Source: CAZART01 sp964487555 (GTDB taxonomy: Bacteria > Bacteroidota > Rhodothermia > Rhodothermales > VXPQ01). Taken from it: 39,857 bases of DNA. Below the pieces are notes generated by a model. The model had not been told where the DNA came from. It saw nothing but the letters and a program-made list of their open reading frames with translations, and ran no database searches. The stretch is taken from NCBI GenBank assembly GCA_964487555.1, contig CAZART010000043.1, positions 1-39,857 of the forward strand, given 5' to 3'. This document shows positions 16,532-25,285 of the stretch, one piece after another. The translations under genes and the position numbers were made by a program. Each line of letters opens with the position of its first letter. Positions within the stretch are counted from its first letter, which is position 1.

Positions 16532-17518
16532 TCACAGCATGCTTGGCGACGGGAGAAGCCGGTTGCCTTCCGCGTGATCGTAAACGGCGAACTCGAATTC
16601 GGAGTGGATGGCGTAGGCGCCGTATTGCCCCTGCTTGTCGAGTGCCAGAAAGCCGACCTGTATGCCATCGTAATTCTGAAACTTCTTCGCGATGCGCTCG
16701 ACGGCGAGCCGGCACGCTTCGGCGGGCGTTCGGCCCTGGCGCATCAGCTCCACGACCAGATGGCTGCCGACGGTGCGCATGACGGCTTCGCCCCATCCGG
16801 TCGCGCAGGCTCCGCCGACGTCGTTGTCCACGAAGAGGCCGGCACCGATGATCGGCGAGTCGCCGACACGACCGTGCAGCTTGTATGAAGTTCCGCTCGT
16901 CGTGCAGGCGCCGGACAGGTTGCCGGCCTCATCCAGCGCCAGCATGCCGATCGTATCGTGATTCTCGACGTTGATGTTCGGCGGTGCGATGATGCCGCCT
17001 TCCTCCTGCCAACGGCGCCATTCGCGCTCGGCCTCGGGCGTGAGTAGATTCTCTTTTTCGAATCCCTGTTCCAAAGCGAACTCGAGGGCACCCTCGCCGA
17101 CGAGCATCACATGCGGCGTCTGCTCCATCACCCGCCTGGCGACGGAGATGGGATGCATGATGTGCTCGAGAAAGGCGACGGATCCGCAGTTTCCGAGCTC
17201 ATCCATGATGCAGGCATCGAGCGTTACCCGGCCCGTCGCATCCGGTAGGCCTCCGAAGCCGACGGACATGGACGTTGGGTCCGCCTCCGGCACGCGGGCG
17301 CCCGCTTCGACGGCATCGAGCGCGCGGCCCTTGCGGGATAGAATGGCCCATGCGGCGTCGTTCGCCGGGAGGCCGTGATCCCAGGTGGATATGACGATAG
17401 GCTTCACATCGCCACCGCCATAGAGAGAAAGGGACGGGGTAACGGCCCCGACAACGCTCATTTTCAGAAATTGCCGCCGGTCGGTCATGGGATGAAACGA
17501 TTTGCTATTCTCGCTCAC
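16532..17518 (-). CDS. Tat-exported N4-(beta-N-acetylglucosaminyl)-L-asparaginase
   Basis: Ntn-hydrolase of the glycosylasparaginase/isoaspartyl-peptidase family, 328 residues, made as a precursor that self-cleaves before the nucleophile Thr189 in NHDTIGMLALD. Other hallmarks are GRVGDSPIIGAG and ACATGWGEA in the beta chain. It begins with a twin-arginine signal (DRRQFLKMSVVGAVTP), so it is exported folded; tatC is encoded at 29201-30073. The start is either GTG at 17518, which overlaps the glycosyltransferase stop as GTGA, or ATG at 17488, ten codons later and nearer the twin arginines. It would split the GlcNAc-Asn bond of glycopeptides, or it may act as a plain isoaspartyl peptidase. Confidence 0.9.
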   Translation of the reverse strand: MSENSKSFHPMTDRRQFLKMSVVGAVTPSLSLYGGGDVKPIVISTWDHGLPANDAAWAILSRKGRALDAVEAGARVPEADPTSMSVGFGGLPDATGRVTLDACIMDELGNCGSVAFLEHIMHPISVARRVMEQTPHVMLVGEGALEFALEQGFEKENLLTPEAEREWRRWQEEGGIIAPPNINVENHDTIGMLALDEAGNLSGACTTSGTSYKLHGRVGDSPIIGAGLFVDNDVGGACATGWGEAVMRTVGSHLVVELMRQGRTPAEACRLAVERIAKKFQNYDGIQVGFLALDKQGQYGAYAIHSEFEFAVYDHAEGNRLLPSPSML

Positions 17519-18318
17519 GCTGGCGGGGGAGCGCTATCCGGCGTCTCCTGCCGTTGCCGAAAAGTAGGATGTTTCCGATCGAGAAACCCTCTTCGCGTCC
17601 GAAGCAGCCGGTCTGCACGCTTTTCGCGCAGCGCGAATCGGCCGATGGTCCAGAGAATCTTCGCCGATGCTTTGACCGTGCCCGCGACCGTTCCTGTTAC
17701 TTTGGACACGCCGATCCGCTTGCGATATGAAACAGGCACTTCTTCGTAGCGCAGCCCGCCGCGAAGGACGCGGATCTGCATCTCGATGGTCCATCCGTAC
17801 GTCGTATCGCGCATACCGAGGGCATCGAGCGCATCGAAGCGGATCGCTCGAAAGGGGCCGAGGTCGGTAAAATCCGCACCCCAGATCATCCGCATGAGAT
17901 AACAGGCAAGCTGATTTCCGACGAGCGCCTGCGGCAGCATGGCACCCGGCTCGCGGCGTCCGCGAATCCTCGACCCGACGACGAAATCGGCCCGTTCCGA
18001 AGCGATGGGCTCCACAAGGGCCCTCATTTCATCGGGATGGTCACTGTAGTCCCCATCCAGAAAAACGATGATGTCCGGCTTCTGCCGACGCGCATAAGCA
18101 ATGCCCCTCAGACAGGCATGACCGTATCCACGACGAGATTCCGTAAGTACCGTCGCTCCGGCAGCCTTCGCATTTCGTACCGTCTCGTCGGTGGATGCGT
18201 TGTTTACGACCACGACTTCATCCACGAGGCCCGCGGGGATGTCTCCGATGACGCTACCTATGGCCCGTGCTTCGTTGAAGGCCGGTATTATGACCAGTAT
18301 GCGTGGTTTCGTCGGCAA
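17515..18318 (-). CDS. family 2 glycosyltransferase (dolichyl-phosphate mannose synthase-like)
   Basis: A 267-residue soluble GT-A fold transferase. It has the N-terminal RILVIIPAFNEARAIG, the nucleotide-binding VVNNASTDETV, the metal-binding block IIVFLDGDYSDHPDEM and the acceptor-side FRAIRFDALDAL followed by YGWTIEMQIRV. The C-terminus is a basic, Pro/Arg-rich tail rather than the membrane helices some relatives carry. It resembles polyprenyl-phosphate sugar transferases, but donor and acceptor cannot be told from the sequence. Its stop overlaps the start of the asparaginase gene by 4 nt, so the two are co-translated. Confidence 0.9.
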   Translation of the reverse strand: MPTKPRILVIIPAFNEARAIGSVIGDIPAGLVDEVVVVNNASTDETVRNAKAAGATVLTESRRGYGHACLRGIAYARRQKPDIIVFLDGDYSDHPDEMRALVEPIASERADFVVGSRIRGRREPGAMLPQALVGNQLACYLMRMIWGADFTDLGPFRAIRFDALDALGMRDTTYGWTIEMQIRVLRGGLRYEEVPVSYRKRIGVSKVTGTVAGTVKASAKILWTIGRFALREKRADRLLRTRRGFLDRKHPTFRQRQETPDSAPPPA

Positions 18319-18407
18319 GAGTTCGGCGCCGCCAGGCGCGACTTTAAGAAAATTGATGAGGTTTCCTCCGACCGGGAGGCGATGATGGCGTGATCGATCG
18401 ATCCCGG

Positions 18408-19178
18408 CTACGGCGTACGGTACCCGATCGATTGCAGGATGGTTGTATCGAGCGACCAGCTCTCCCGGAACCGACCCACGGAGGCAAAGAAACCGGTTCC
18501 GTTTTCAATGTTGGATGCTTCCTCTGTTACCGTCCACTCCTCACTGGGTGCCTCGATCGACATGGAGAGATCGAGGAGGGCGATTGCCGTGTCGCCGCGG
18601 GCGGATTCGGTGAAGCGTCGCACGAGACGATAGTCGCGCTCGAGCGTGACGCCGAAGATCCAGCCCTCCGGCGCACGTTCTCCGAGGCCGACGTACGATA
18701 TGGCGATCGTCGTGTCGACGCCGGTTGGCAGCGTGCGTACCTGATAGAAGACGTGGGCGTCGCGCGCTCGAGCGATACTGCCCCAGAGAACCGTCTGCTC
18801 CAGATCTCCAAAACGGTTCGGGTGCGGCGTACCGGCGATGATGCCGTTCGTGCCGGGTACGGTCGTAAAAGCCCGTGTCGGCTCCGCGCCTTCATCTGTT
18901 ACGTCCAAGCGGTATGTGGCCGACGGCTGAATGTCGAAGCCCGCGAAGTAGACCAGACCGAGCGATCCATTTTCAAGGCGAATCAGGGAGTCCGCCCAGA
19001 CCACCGTCTCGCCGGTGTGGAGGTTGGTTGTCGTCACGAGTGGAGGATCGTCATTGTCACTGGAAAACGTCGCGTCGGATCGCACTCGGGCGACTCGGAC
19101 ATACTGCGTGTCGGCCGCCGTATCCAGATAGCCGAATACGGCAAAACGGTGCCCTTCGCCGGGTACGAATGGATCCAC
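18408..19178 (-). CDS. probable outer-membrane lipoprotein, DUF4249-like (start unclear)
   Basis: The frame from the first canonical start (GTG at 19178) encodes 256 residues of beta-rich sequence. It has the order seen in DUF4249-type lipoproteins that follow TonB receptors: HRFAVFGYLDTAADTQYVRV, then a Thr/Asn-rich turn, then YRLDVTDEGAEP. The same frame continues upstream, without stop, through a lipoprotein signal peptide (RPSAKIAGLLAVLILLSAC) that ends in a good lipobox, but no ATG, GTG or TTG precedes it before the TonB receptor's TGA at 19287. The true start may be a rare codon such as the ATC at 19268, or a frameshift may hide a TTG at 19278. The DUF4249 assignment is tentative. Confidence 0.6.
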   Translation of the reverse strand: MDPFVPGEGHRFAVFGYLDTAADTQYVRVARVRSDATFSSDNDDPPLVTTTNLHTGETVVWADSLIRLENGSLGLVYFAGFDIQPSATYRLDVTDEGAEPTRAFTTVPGTNGIIAGTPHPNRFGDLEQTVLWGSIARARDAHVFYQVRTLPTGVDTTIAISYVGLGERAPEGWIFGVTLERDYRLVRRFTESARGDTAIALLDLSMSIEAPSEEWTVTEEASNIENGTGFFASVGRFRESWSLDTTILQSIGYRTP

Positions 19179-19286
19179 GGAGTTTTCGCACGCCGAGAGG
19201 AGGATGAGGACGGCAAGAAGGCCGGCTATCTTGGCGGAGGGACGATATGTGAAGACGGGAGAGGCGATTCCGGCGCAAGGGATTGG

Positions 19287-21587
19287 TCAGCGATCGAGTT
19301 CAACGCGAAGCCCGGCTGACGGAATGATGGGCAGCTGATCCACGCGGCGCTCTTGAAGAAGGTCGTAGCTAAAAATGTTGTTTCGATCGTAAGCGTTGAT
19401 CAGTCCGGCATGAGCGACGATTCGCCACCCGTCGAATGTGAAGTCCCGTTCACCACTGACGTCTAGCCGGTGATAGGAGGGTAGACGCGCCGAATATGGA
19501 TCCGCGAAGGACACCTGAACCGTCCCCGGATCCGTGAGGAAGGAGCGGTCGGCCGTATTGTTGGGCGGTGAGGCGAGGAAGTATCCGTTGATCGGCGTAA
19601 ACGGTATTCCGCTTCCGTATTGCCAGCGGACGCTCAGTCGGTACGCGCCAATGGCGGCCTGTGCCATCACATTGAGCTGGTGACGACGCTCGTGAGGCGG
19701 GCTAAAGGAGCCGCGGCGTTGTCGCGTGCTCTCGTCGATGTCGGTCCCGTCTACGACGCCGGCCGTCTGCCGACGTGGATTCTGATATTGAACATAGGAA
19801 AGGCTATATCCGGCAAACGCATAAATCCAGGAATGTTGATATTCGGCGCTGAAGTCGAGACCTCTGGCACTCCCGTCCACACGCTCGAGAAGAGGCCGGC
19901 GGCCAAAACCCTGATCGAAGAAAGGAAAGGAAATATTCTCGACCGCGCGGTGGTATGCTTCCGCATTTAACCGTAGCGACGGCAGCAGCTGCCTCTGCCA
20001 TCCCACGATGGCATGTTGGGATCGCGGCAACGGTTCGCTCGTCGGGGCGGCAGCCCAGGCCGTGAACGCGTCCGTCACGTCACGTTGATTGTTAACGCCG
20101 AGCACCTGCTGATAATAGATGCCCCAGGCCGCACTAAACGTCTGCCGACCACGGCGGCCTCCCGGCGTCCAGCTTGCCCGAACTCGTGGTTCCACGGTGC
20201 CGCCGATACCGGATGAATACGCTTGCACGCGTGCCCCCGGTTCCACGTGCAGTCCGTTCGCGCCCCGCCATTCGCCGGCTATATACATGCCGCCTTCGGT
20301 TACGTTCTGTTGCTGGGGTAGTTGAGGGCGGCCGAGGTCATAGTCAAACCGGGACGTGGCGGCGAAAACTCCGAAGTGAAGCTGGAGATCGCCGAACAGA
20401 TAGGCGAATCGAATTTCTCCATGGAAAGCCTCAACGTCGGACGTGCGTTCTTGATCGGCGGAGGGCACGAACCGGCTTTCATAATTCGTATGATACACCG
20501 CCAGTTCGGAGAGGATCGGATAATCCGGCGGAATGAAGACGTAACGCGCGCCGACGGCCGTATTGCGCCAGGTCGAAAGCCGCTCGTCATCCTCGAGACC
20601 GGCTACGTCGCCTTCATCGAAGCTGTGAAGAACCGTGGCCGACAATGTGCTGGTCTTCGTAAGATACGCGTGCATTTTCACGAATCGGTCGCCGAATCGG
20701 TAGGGAAGATCGACGCCCAACAGGCCGGGTGCGACGCGCTCGATTACGGATTCTCGCGCCGAGGCGAGGATCGAGACCTGGTTCTTAATGAACGGGATTT
20801 CGGCCCGCACCGACGCGAGGAAGGGAGCGAGCGACGCCGATCCGGCTATCCGCTGCTTGCTTCCGTTTCGGGTCGTTACGTCGATTACCGAGCTAATGCG
20901 CCCTCCGTAGCGAGCGCTATACCCGCCGGGGAATACGTCCGCGTAGGCCACGATGTCGGCCGGGAAGACGGAGTAGAAACCCACGATGTGGAACGGCTGG
21001 AAGATGCGCATCCCGTCGACAAGAACAAGATTTTGAGCCGGCGTGCCGCCGCGGATGAAGAGCTGTCCGCCTCGATCGCCCGTCATGACGACGCCTGGAC
21101 GAGTAACCAGATAGGCCATCAGGTCGGAGCTGACGTCCGGCATCGGGACGCGCTGCAGGTCGGCGGATCGTACCTGAATGTGCGCCGGGCCGGTGACCTG
21201 CGATTCGCGGCCATCCTCCGACTCGACGACGAGCTCGTCCATCTCTTCGAGCTCGTGCCCCAGTTGGATACGAAAGAACAGGCGCTGGCCGAACTCGATC
21301 TCCAGCGTGTCGGAGTAGGCACCGTATCCGACAAAAGACGCATCCAGGACGTACGTGCCCGGCGGCACGTTTGCGATGGTAAAGCCGCCATCCTCGTTTG
21401 TCGCGGTGCCTCGCGAACCGGACTCGGACTGAAGATGTACGTTTACGCCGACGAGGGGGGTTTCGGATTCAGCATCGACAACGCGCCCCTGAACGACGGC
21501 GAACTGGGCGCTAGCGTCGAGGAAGGACGCAGCGAGAAGAGCTACAATGAGGAGAATGCATCGTCGCACTGCGTGTCGTTCGCTCAA
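19287..21587 (-). CDS. TonB-dependent receptor with CarboxypepD_reg-like N-terminal domain
   Basis: Outer-membrane transporter of 766 residues. After a signal peptide (to about residue 28, ...FLDASAQ) comes a carboxypeptidase-regulatory-like domain at about 32-110 (VVQGRVVDAESETPLVGVNV, then GGFTIANVPPGTYVLDASFVG). The plug follows with QLFIRGGTPAQNLVLVDGM and FPGGYSARYGGRISSVIDV, then a long barrel. The start is TTG at 21587, overlapping the AAA+ gene's stop as TTGA; a GTG at 21569 would give a tidier signal peptide (RRCILLIVALLAAS). Downstream is a lipoprotein gene, the usual companion. The substrate is unknown: the plug lacks anything specific, and the long aromatic-rich barrel fits many ligands. 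Confidence 0.92.
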   Translation of the reverse strand: MSERHAVRRCILLIVALLAASFLDASAQFAVVQGRVVDAESETPLVGVNVHLQSESGSRGTATNEDGGFTIANVPPGTYVLDASFVGYGAYSDTLEIEFGQRLFFRIQLGHELEEMDELVVESEDGRESQVTGPAHIQVRSADLQRVPMPDVSSDLMAYLVTRPGVVMTGDRGGQLFIRGGTPAQNLVLVDGMRIFQPFHIVGFYSVFPADIVAYADVFPGGYSARYGGRISSVIDVTTRNGSKQRIAGSASLAPFLASVRAEIPFIKNQVSILASARESVIERVAPGLLGVDLPYRFGDRFVKMHAYLTKTSTLSATVLHSFDEGDVAGLEDDERLSTWRNTAVGARYVFIPPDYPILSELAVYHTNYESRFVPSADQERTSDVEAFHGEIRFAYLFGDLQLHFGVFAATSRFDYDLGRPQLPQQQNVTEGGMYIAGEWRGANGLHVEPGARVQAYSSGIGGTVEPRVRASWTPGGRRGRQTFSAAWGIYYQQVLGVNNQRDVTDAFTAWAAAPTSEPLPRSQHAIVGWQRQLLPSLRLNAEAYHRAVENISFPFFDQGFGRRPLLERVDGSARGLDFSAEYQHSWIYAFAGYSLSYVQYQNPRRQTAGVVDGTDIDESTRQRRGSFSPPHERRHQLNVMAQAAIGAYRLSVRWQYGSGIPFTPINGYFLASPPNNTADRSFLTDPGTVQVSFADPYSARLPSYHRLDVSGERDFTFDGWRIVAHAGLINAYDRNNIFSYDLLQERRVDQLPIIPSAGLRVELDR

Positions 21588-23140
21588 CCATACCGGCTAT
21601 AGAAGTCGTCATCGTCTTCGCCTTCATCCAGATCGTCATCCTCACCCGACAGCGGCCCGAGCGACGAGAGCATCGAGCCCATCATGTCGTTGTAGGTCAC
21701 GCTGTCGTCGATGAGCTCTTTGCCGATGAGCGAATTCTGATGGAGGGCTTCGAGAACAAATCCCATAGCAGAAGCCGCTTCAGCAGGCGTCGACGGGTTG
21801 GAATGCTTACTGACGAAATCGCGGAGTCCATCCACCTGGTCCACGGCCTTCGCGTACTCGGTGAAGGCCATGTCGGGATAGATGTCGACCTCGTTTCCTT
21901 TTGCGAACCAGCTGAGAATGCCCTGATAGGGCGAGCGTCCTTCCTTCTTGTCTGATGAATCCGGAAAATACCGCCGGTAAATGGCGTTAATGGCGCGGCC
22001 GATAAGCAGCCGCGCCACGTTCTGGGCGCCTTCCTGCTCTCCTTCATAGACGAGTTCGACCTTTCCAGTCACGGCGGGCTCAATGTAATGAAGGTCGCTT
22101 ACGCGAAGCGTGGTCTCCTGCTCGTCGTTCAGGAGCGCACGCCGTTCAGCGGCCGAGATGAGATCCTCGAGAGCAGCGCGCGTCATGCGCGCAGATACGC
22201 CGGATTTTTGATCGATGTAGTCGCTTTTCCTTGCTTCGAAGGCCACCTGCTCCACAACCTCACGGAAATAATGCGGGATATGGACGGTGACGCCGGTGCC
22301 GTCTTCAGCGCTGCGATCTTCCCATGCTTCCTGGCGCGTAATCTCGATGCCGATGGAAAGCGTTTTCGGATAGTGCGTAATGATCTGGCTATCGATACGG
22401 TCCTTCAACGGCGTGATGATGTTGCCGCGATTTGTGTAATCCTCGGGATTCGCGGAGAAGACCATAAGCACGTCCAGCGCGAAGCGGATGTTGAATCCGC
22501 GAATCTGAATATCCTGCTCCTCCATGATGTTGAGGAGGCCGACCTGGATTCGGGGCTGCAAGTCGGGAAGCTCGTTGATGGCAAAGATGCCCCGATTCGT
22601 CCGCGGGATGATCCCAAAATGGATAACCTCCTCGTCGGCGTACGTGAGCTTGCGATTGGCGGCTTTGATCGGATCGATGTCGCCGATAAGGTCCGCAATG
22701 CTCGTATCCGGCGTCGCGAGCTTCTCGCCGTACCGCTCGGAGCGGTGCAGCCAGTCAATGGGTGTATCGTCGCCTCTTTCCTCAACGAGGTCTCGTCCGT
22801 GCTTGGAAATAGGATCAAAAGGATCGTCGTTGATCTCCGAGCCCTGGATAATCGGAACGTATTCGTCGAGAAGCTTTGGAAGCATTCGAATGAGGCGGCT
22901 CTTCGCCTGGCCCCGAAGCCCTAGCAGGATGAGGTCGTGGCGGGCCAAAATCGCATTTTGAATCTGCGGGATTACGGTCCGTTCGTATCCCACGATTCCC
23001 GGAAAGACGTCTTCTCCGTTGCGTAACCTGGCTACAAGGTTACGGCGCAGTTCGTTTTTGACGGAGATTGGCGTGTAGCCGGATTGCTTGAGCTCTCCGA
23101 GCGTTCGGATTTCAGTCCAATTCGGTACGTCCGAAGCCAC
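21584..23140 (-). CDS. AAA+ ATPase related to magnesium chelatase subunit I (ChlI/MoxR-like)
   Basis: A 518-residue cytosolic ATPase. It has the P-loop GLRGQAKSR at about 74-82 (Ala where Gly is usual), a Walker B-like GIFAINELPDL with Asn-Glu (189-190) instead of Asp-Glu, the helix QVGLLNIMEEQDIQIRG, sensor 1 in VFSANPEDYTNRG, and an arginine-finger candidate in PLKDRIDSQ. The C-terminal third (about 370-518) is helical and ends in a very acidic tail (GEDDDLDEGEDDDDF). Such ATPases usually work with a VWA-domain partner on metal insertion or complex remodelling; none is adjacent. Instead a TonB receptor overlaps its stop by 4 nt. Its job here is unknown. Confidence 0.85.
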   Translation of the reverse strand: MASDVPNWTEIRTLGELKQSGYTPISVKNELRRNLVARLRNGEDVFPGIVGYERTVIPQIQNAILARHDLILLGLRGQAKSRLIRMLPKLLDEYVPIIQGSEINDDPFDPISKHGRDLVEERGDDTPIDWLHRSERYGEKLATPDTSIADLIGDIDPIKAANRKLTYADEEVIHFGIIPRTNRGIFAINELPDLQPRIQVGLLNIMEEQDIQIRGFNIRFALDVLMVFSANPEDYTNRGNIITPLKDRIDSQIITHYPKTLSIGIEITRQEAWEDRSAEDGTGVTVHIPHYFREVVEQVAFEARKSDYIDQKSGVSARMTRAALEDLISAAERRALLNDEQETTLRVSDLHYIEPAVTGKVELVYEGEQEGAQNVARLLIGRAINAIYRRYFPDSSDKKEGRSPYQGILSWFAKGNEVDIYPDMAFTEYAKAVDQVDGLRDFVSKHSNPSTPAEAASAMGFVLEALHQNSLIGKELIDDSVTYNDMMGSMLSSLGPLSGEDDDLDEGEDDDDFYSRYG

Positions 23141-23450
23141 GATGTAGAGTCTCCAAAGGGATACTTGAGAAAGGACGATGTACCACGCGGGGGTATCGGT
23201 GCTGTTCCCAGGTGGAAGAGTCGAAGAACGAGCTTCGAAGATCGAGGTGTCCCCTCCTCCGTCTTCGTGTCTCCCGTTTCCCGTCTACGGTATGGGGAGT
23301 AGAGCGGGCGATTTCTAATTTTATTGCGACGCTGGCGTAATATCCACGTCCTCCGTCGGGATCGCATTCCGTGGCGGTACGTACAGCAACCATCCTTGAG
23401 CCCGCATACACCGGGGATCGCCGTCCGTCCCTCCATTTACGAGCCCGATC
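23141..23450. other. divergent promoter region between the AAA+ ATPase and LuxR-type regulator genes
   Basis: These 310 bases separate two genes that read away from each other, so both promoters should lie here. An A+T-rich patch around 23310-23330 is the most promoter-like spot. I see no convincing small gene, RNA or long inverted repeat. Confidence 0.4.
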
Positions 23451-24083
23451 ATGGCCCGCGTTCTCGTTGCAGACGACCACGCCGTGGTGCGTAAGGGTCT
23501 GGGCCAAATCATCGCCGAGACCATCGACCTTGAGGTGGGAGCCGAAGCGGCCAATGGGGCCGAAGTGCTCGCGCTGATTCGAGACGACACGTTTGACGCG
23601 GTCGTTCTGGACATCAACATGCCCGGAATGGACGGCCTTGATACATTGAAGCAGCTCCGTGCCATTCGCCCCGAGATGCCCGTGCTCGTCCTGAGCATGC
23701 ACTCCGAGGACGAGTACGCTATTCGTGTTCTAAAGGCGGGGGCGTCGGGATATATGAATAAGGAGAGCGCGCCCGACGAGCTCGTCTCGGCGCTACGCAA
23801 GATCTCAAGCGGCGGTAAGTACATGAGCTCGGACGTCGCCGAAAGTCTCCTCGCGCACTTGAACTCGGGTAGCAATGGTCCGCTTCACTCGAACCTCTCG
23901 GATCGTGAGTTTCAGGTGCTTTGCCTTATCGCGTCCGGAAAGACGGTTTCCGAGATCGCCGATCAACTCTCCCTGAGCGTGAAGACGATCAGCACGTATC
24001 GCGCGCGGATTCTTGACAAGATGAGTATGAAGAACAACGCCGAGCTGACGCACTACGCCATTAAAAATGAGCTCGTCTACTGA
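23451..24083 (+). CDS. NarL/LuxR-family response regulator
   Basis: A 210-residue regulator. The receiver begins ARVLVADDHAVVRKGL, has the phospho-acceptor Asp54 in VVLDINMPGMDG, LVLSMHSEDEY and the Lys of GYMNKESAPDEL. The LuxR-type helix-turn-helix is at about 147-205, with LSDREFQVLCLIASGKTVSEIADQ (written here in parts: LSDREFQVLCLIASG, KTVSEIADQ) and the recognition helix SVKTISTYRARILDKM. No kinase gene is adjacent, so it is an orphan regulator. The last codons are part of a 26-27 bp repeat that continues downstream of the stop. Confidence 0.94.
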   Translation: MARVLVADDHAVVRKGLGQIIAETIDLEVGAEAANGAEVLALIRDDTFDAVVLDINMPGMDGLDTLKQLRAIRPEMPVLVLSMHSEDEYAIRVLKAGASGYMNKESAPDELVSALRKISSGGKYMSSDVAESLLAHLNSGSNGPLHSNLSDREFQVLCLIASGKTVSEIADQLSLSVKTISTYRARILDKMSMKNNAELTHYAIKNELVY

Positions 24084-24141
24084 TCTGACAAGAATGAGCT
24101 CGTCTATTGATCTGAAAGAGAGAGCTTGTCTACTGATCTGA
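24069..24141. repeat. three tandem copies of a ~26-27 bp unit at the 3' end of the LuxR-type gene
   Basis: The 20-mer GAGCTCGTCTACTGATCTGA occurs at 24069-24088, again at 24096-24115 with one change, and again at 24122-24141 with one change. The first copy holds the last codons and stop of the regulator gene (ELVY-stop); the other two lie downstream, each with its own in-frame TGA. Local duplication of the gene end is the simplest reading. Confidence 0.9.
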
Positions 24142-24148
24142 GCCCGGA

Positions 24149-25285
24149 CTAAGGTCGCGAGACGGCGTCGCCGGCCACATTCATGTCCGCGGATTTCCAA
24201 AATGAACCTGACGGCTTCCATAGATACAGCTTGAGCGCGGGTTCCGGCTCCGAATAGACGACGGCGATTTCAAACCCGCGGCTCGTGCGCCGTACGTCGA
24301 GATCCTGCGGAAAGAAGGCACTTCGATAGTCTACGCCGTGTCCGATGAGCTGTCGTTGCAACACGCCGTTGCGGCCGAAGACGTCCACGTGAAGCCAGCC
24401 GGCCCGCATGTTCAGCACGAAGAGCCGGTCTCCTGCCGGAGCGGCCGACGACGAGAGCAGCGGTGCTTCGTGTACGTCCCCTTTCATGAATGAGCGGCTG
24501 CGTGCCAGCATCGGAGAATCGAATCCGACGAGGGCAAGCGTGTCGGAGCGCATCCTCCGGCGTTCCGTCGGGGCCACGAGGTCGACCACCGGTCGGAAGC
24601 CCGACAGGCTGACGAGCGTATCGCCCCACATCTTGAGAAGTCCGGCGTAGCGCCACTGCGGCCCCTTCAGATGTGTCGTATCGATCGCGGATCCGTCTCG
24701 CCTCAACGTGACGATAAACCCGTCGTATTCCGGATCTACGCGTTTGTAGTAGAGGTGCTCGCCGGCGGCGCCGTACACGAGCGAGGTTCGCTCGCGACCG
24801 GCGTCCTCGACGCTCACGGAATCGAGCAATCGGCCGGCGTGAAGGCGGTAATAGGTGAGCGAGGCGGGGCTAAAAAGCGAAATCGTATCTCCCGTAACGC
24901 CCGCGAGATAGGGAACTTCGACGCCCCCTAGACCCATTTCCGTGACAACCTGGTCGCCCGACACGACGAACAGGCTATTGCGCTCGACGTCCGCGACGTA
25001 AATCGTGTCCCCACGGCCGAATCGGACGGTCCGAGGGAACTCGAAACGGTGTGGAGCCAGGCCCGACGTCGACCACACGAGCTGCAATGTGTCTACCACC
25101 GCAGATGCCGCTACTCCACGCGAGAGCGAATCCGACGGCAGGATGCGGGTGGATTCGATGCGCTGACACGAAGAAGGAAGGCAACCGACGAGGAACACAA
25201 GCGCGGCGACCGTGAAGATCTCGACCACCGGCGGCCGTATCGATCCCGGGAGCGTCGCGCCGGCGGGGCCATTCCAGAGAATCAT
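24149..25285 (-). CDS. predicted beta-propeller lipoprotein of unknown function
   Basis: A 378-residue exported protein. The N-terminus has a lipoprotein signal ending FLVGC (Cys about 35), preceded by a longer than usual n-region. A short linker is followed by repeated blade-like segments: RFGRGDTIYVADVERNSLFVV, GDTISLFSPASLTYYRL, HLYYKRVDPEYDGFIV and GDRLFVLNMRAGWLHVDVF. This is the pattern of the 6-bladed beta-propeller (NHL/TolB-like) lipoproteins common in the Bacteroidota. No enzymatic motif was seen. The ATG shares its A with the TGA of the htrA gene (TGATG), so it is translated with the protease. Confidence 0.75.
   Translation of the reverse strand: MILWNGPAGATLPGSIRPPVVEIFTVAALVFLVGCLPSSCQRIESTRILPSDSLSRGVAASAVVDTLQLVWSTSGLAPHRFEFPRTVRFGRGDTIYVADVERNSLFVVSGDQVVTEMGLGGVEVPYLAGVTGDTISLFSPASLTYYRLHAGRLLDSVSVEDAGRERTSLVYGAAGEHLYYKRVDPEYDGFIVTLRRDGSAIDTTHLKGPQWRYAGLLKMWGDTLVSLSGFRPVVDLVAPTERRRMRSDTLALVGFDSPMLARSRSFMKGDVHEAPLLSSSAAPAGDRLFVLNMRAGWLHVDVFGRNGVLQRQLIGHGVDYRSAFFPQDLDVRRTSRGFEIAVVYSEPEPALKLYLWKPSGSFWKSADMNVAGDAVSRP

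Noticed and set aside
20322..21602. Long open frame antisense to the TonB receptor gene
   Set aside because: The sense strand encodes a recognisable plug and regulatory-like domain; the antisense product has no recognisable features.
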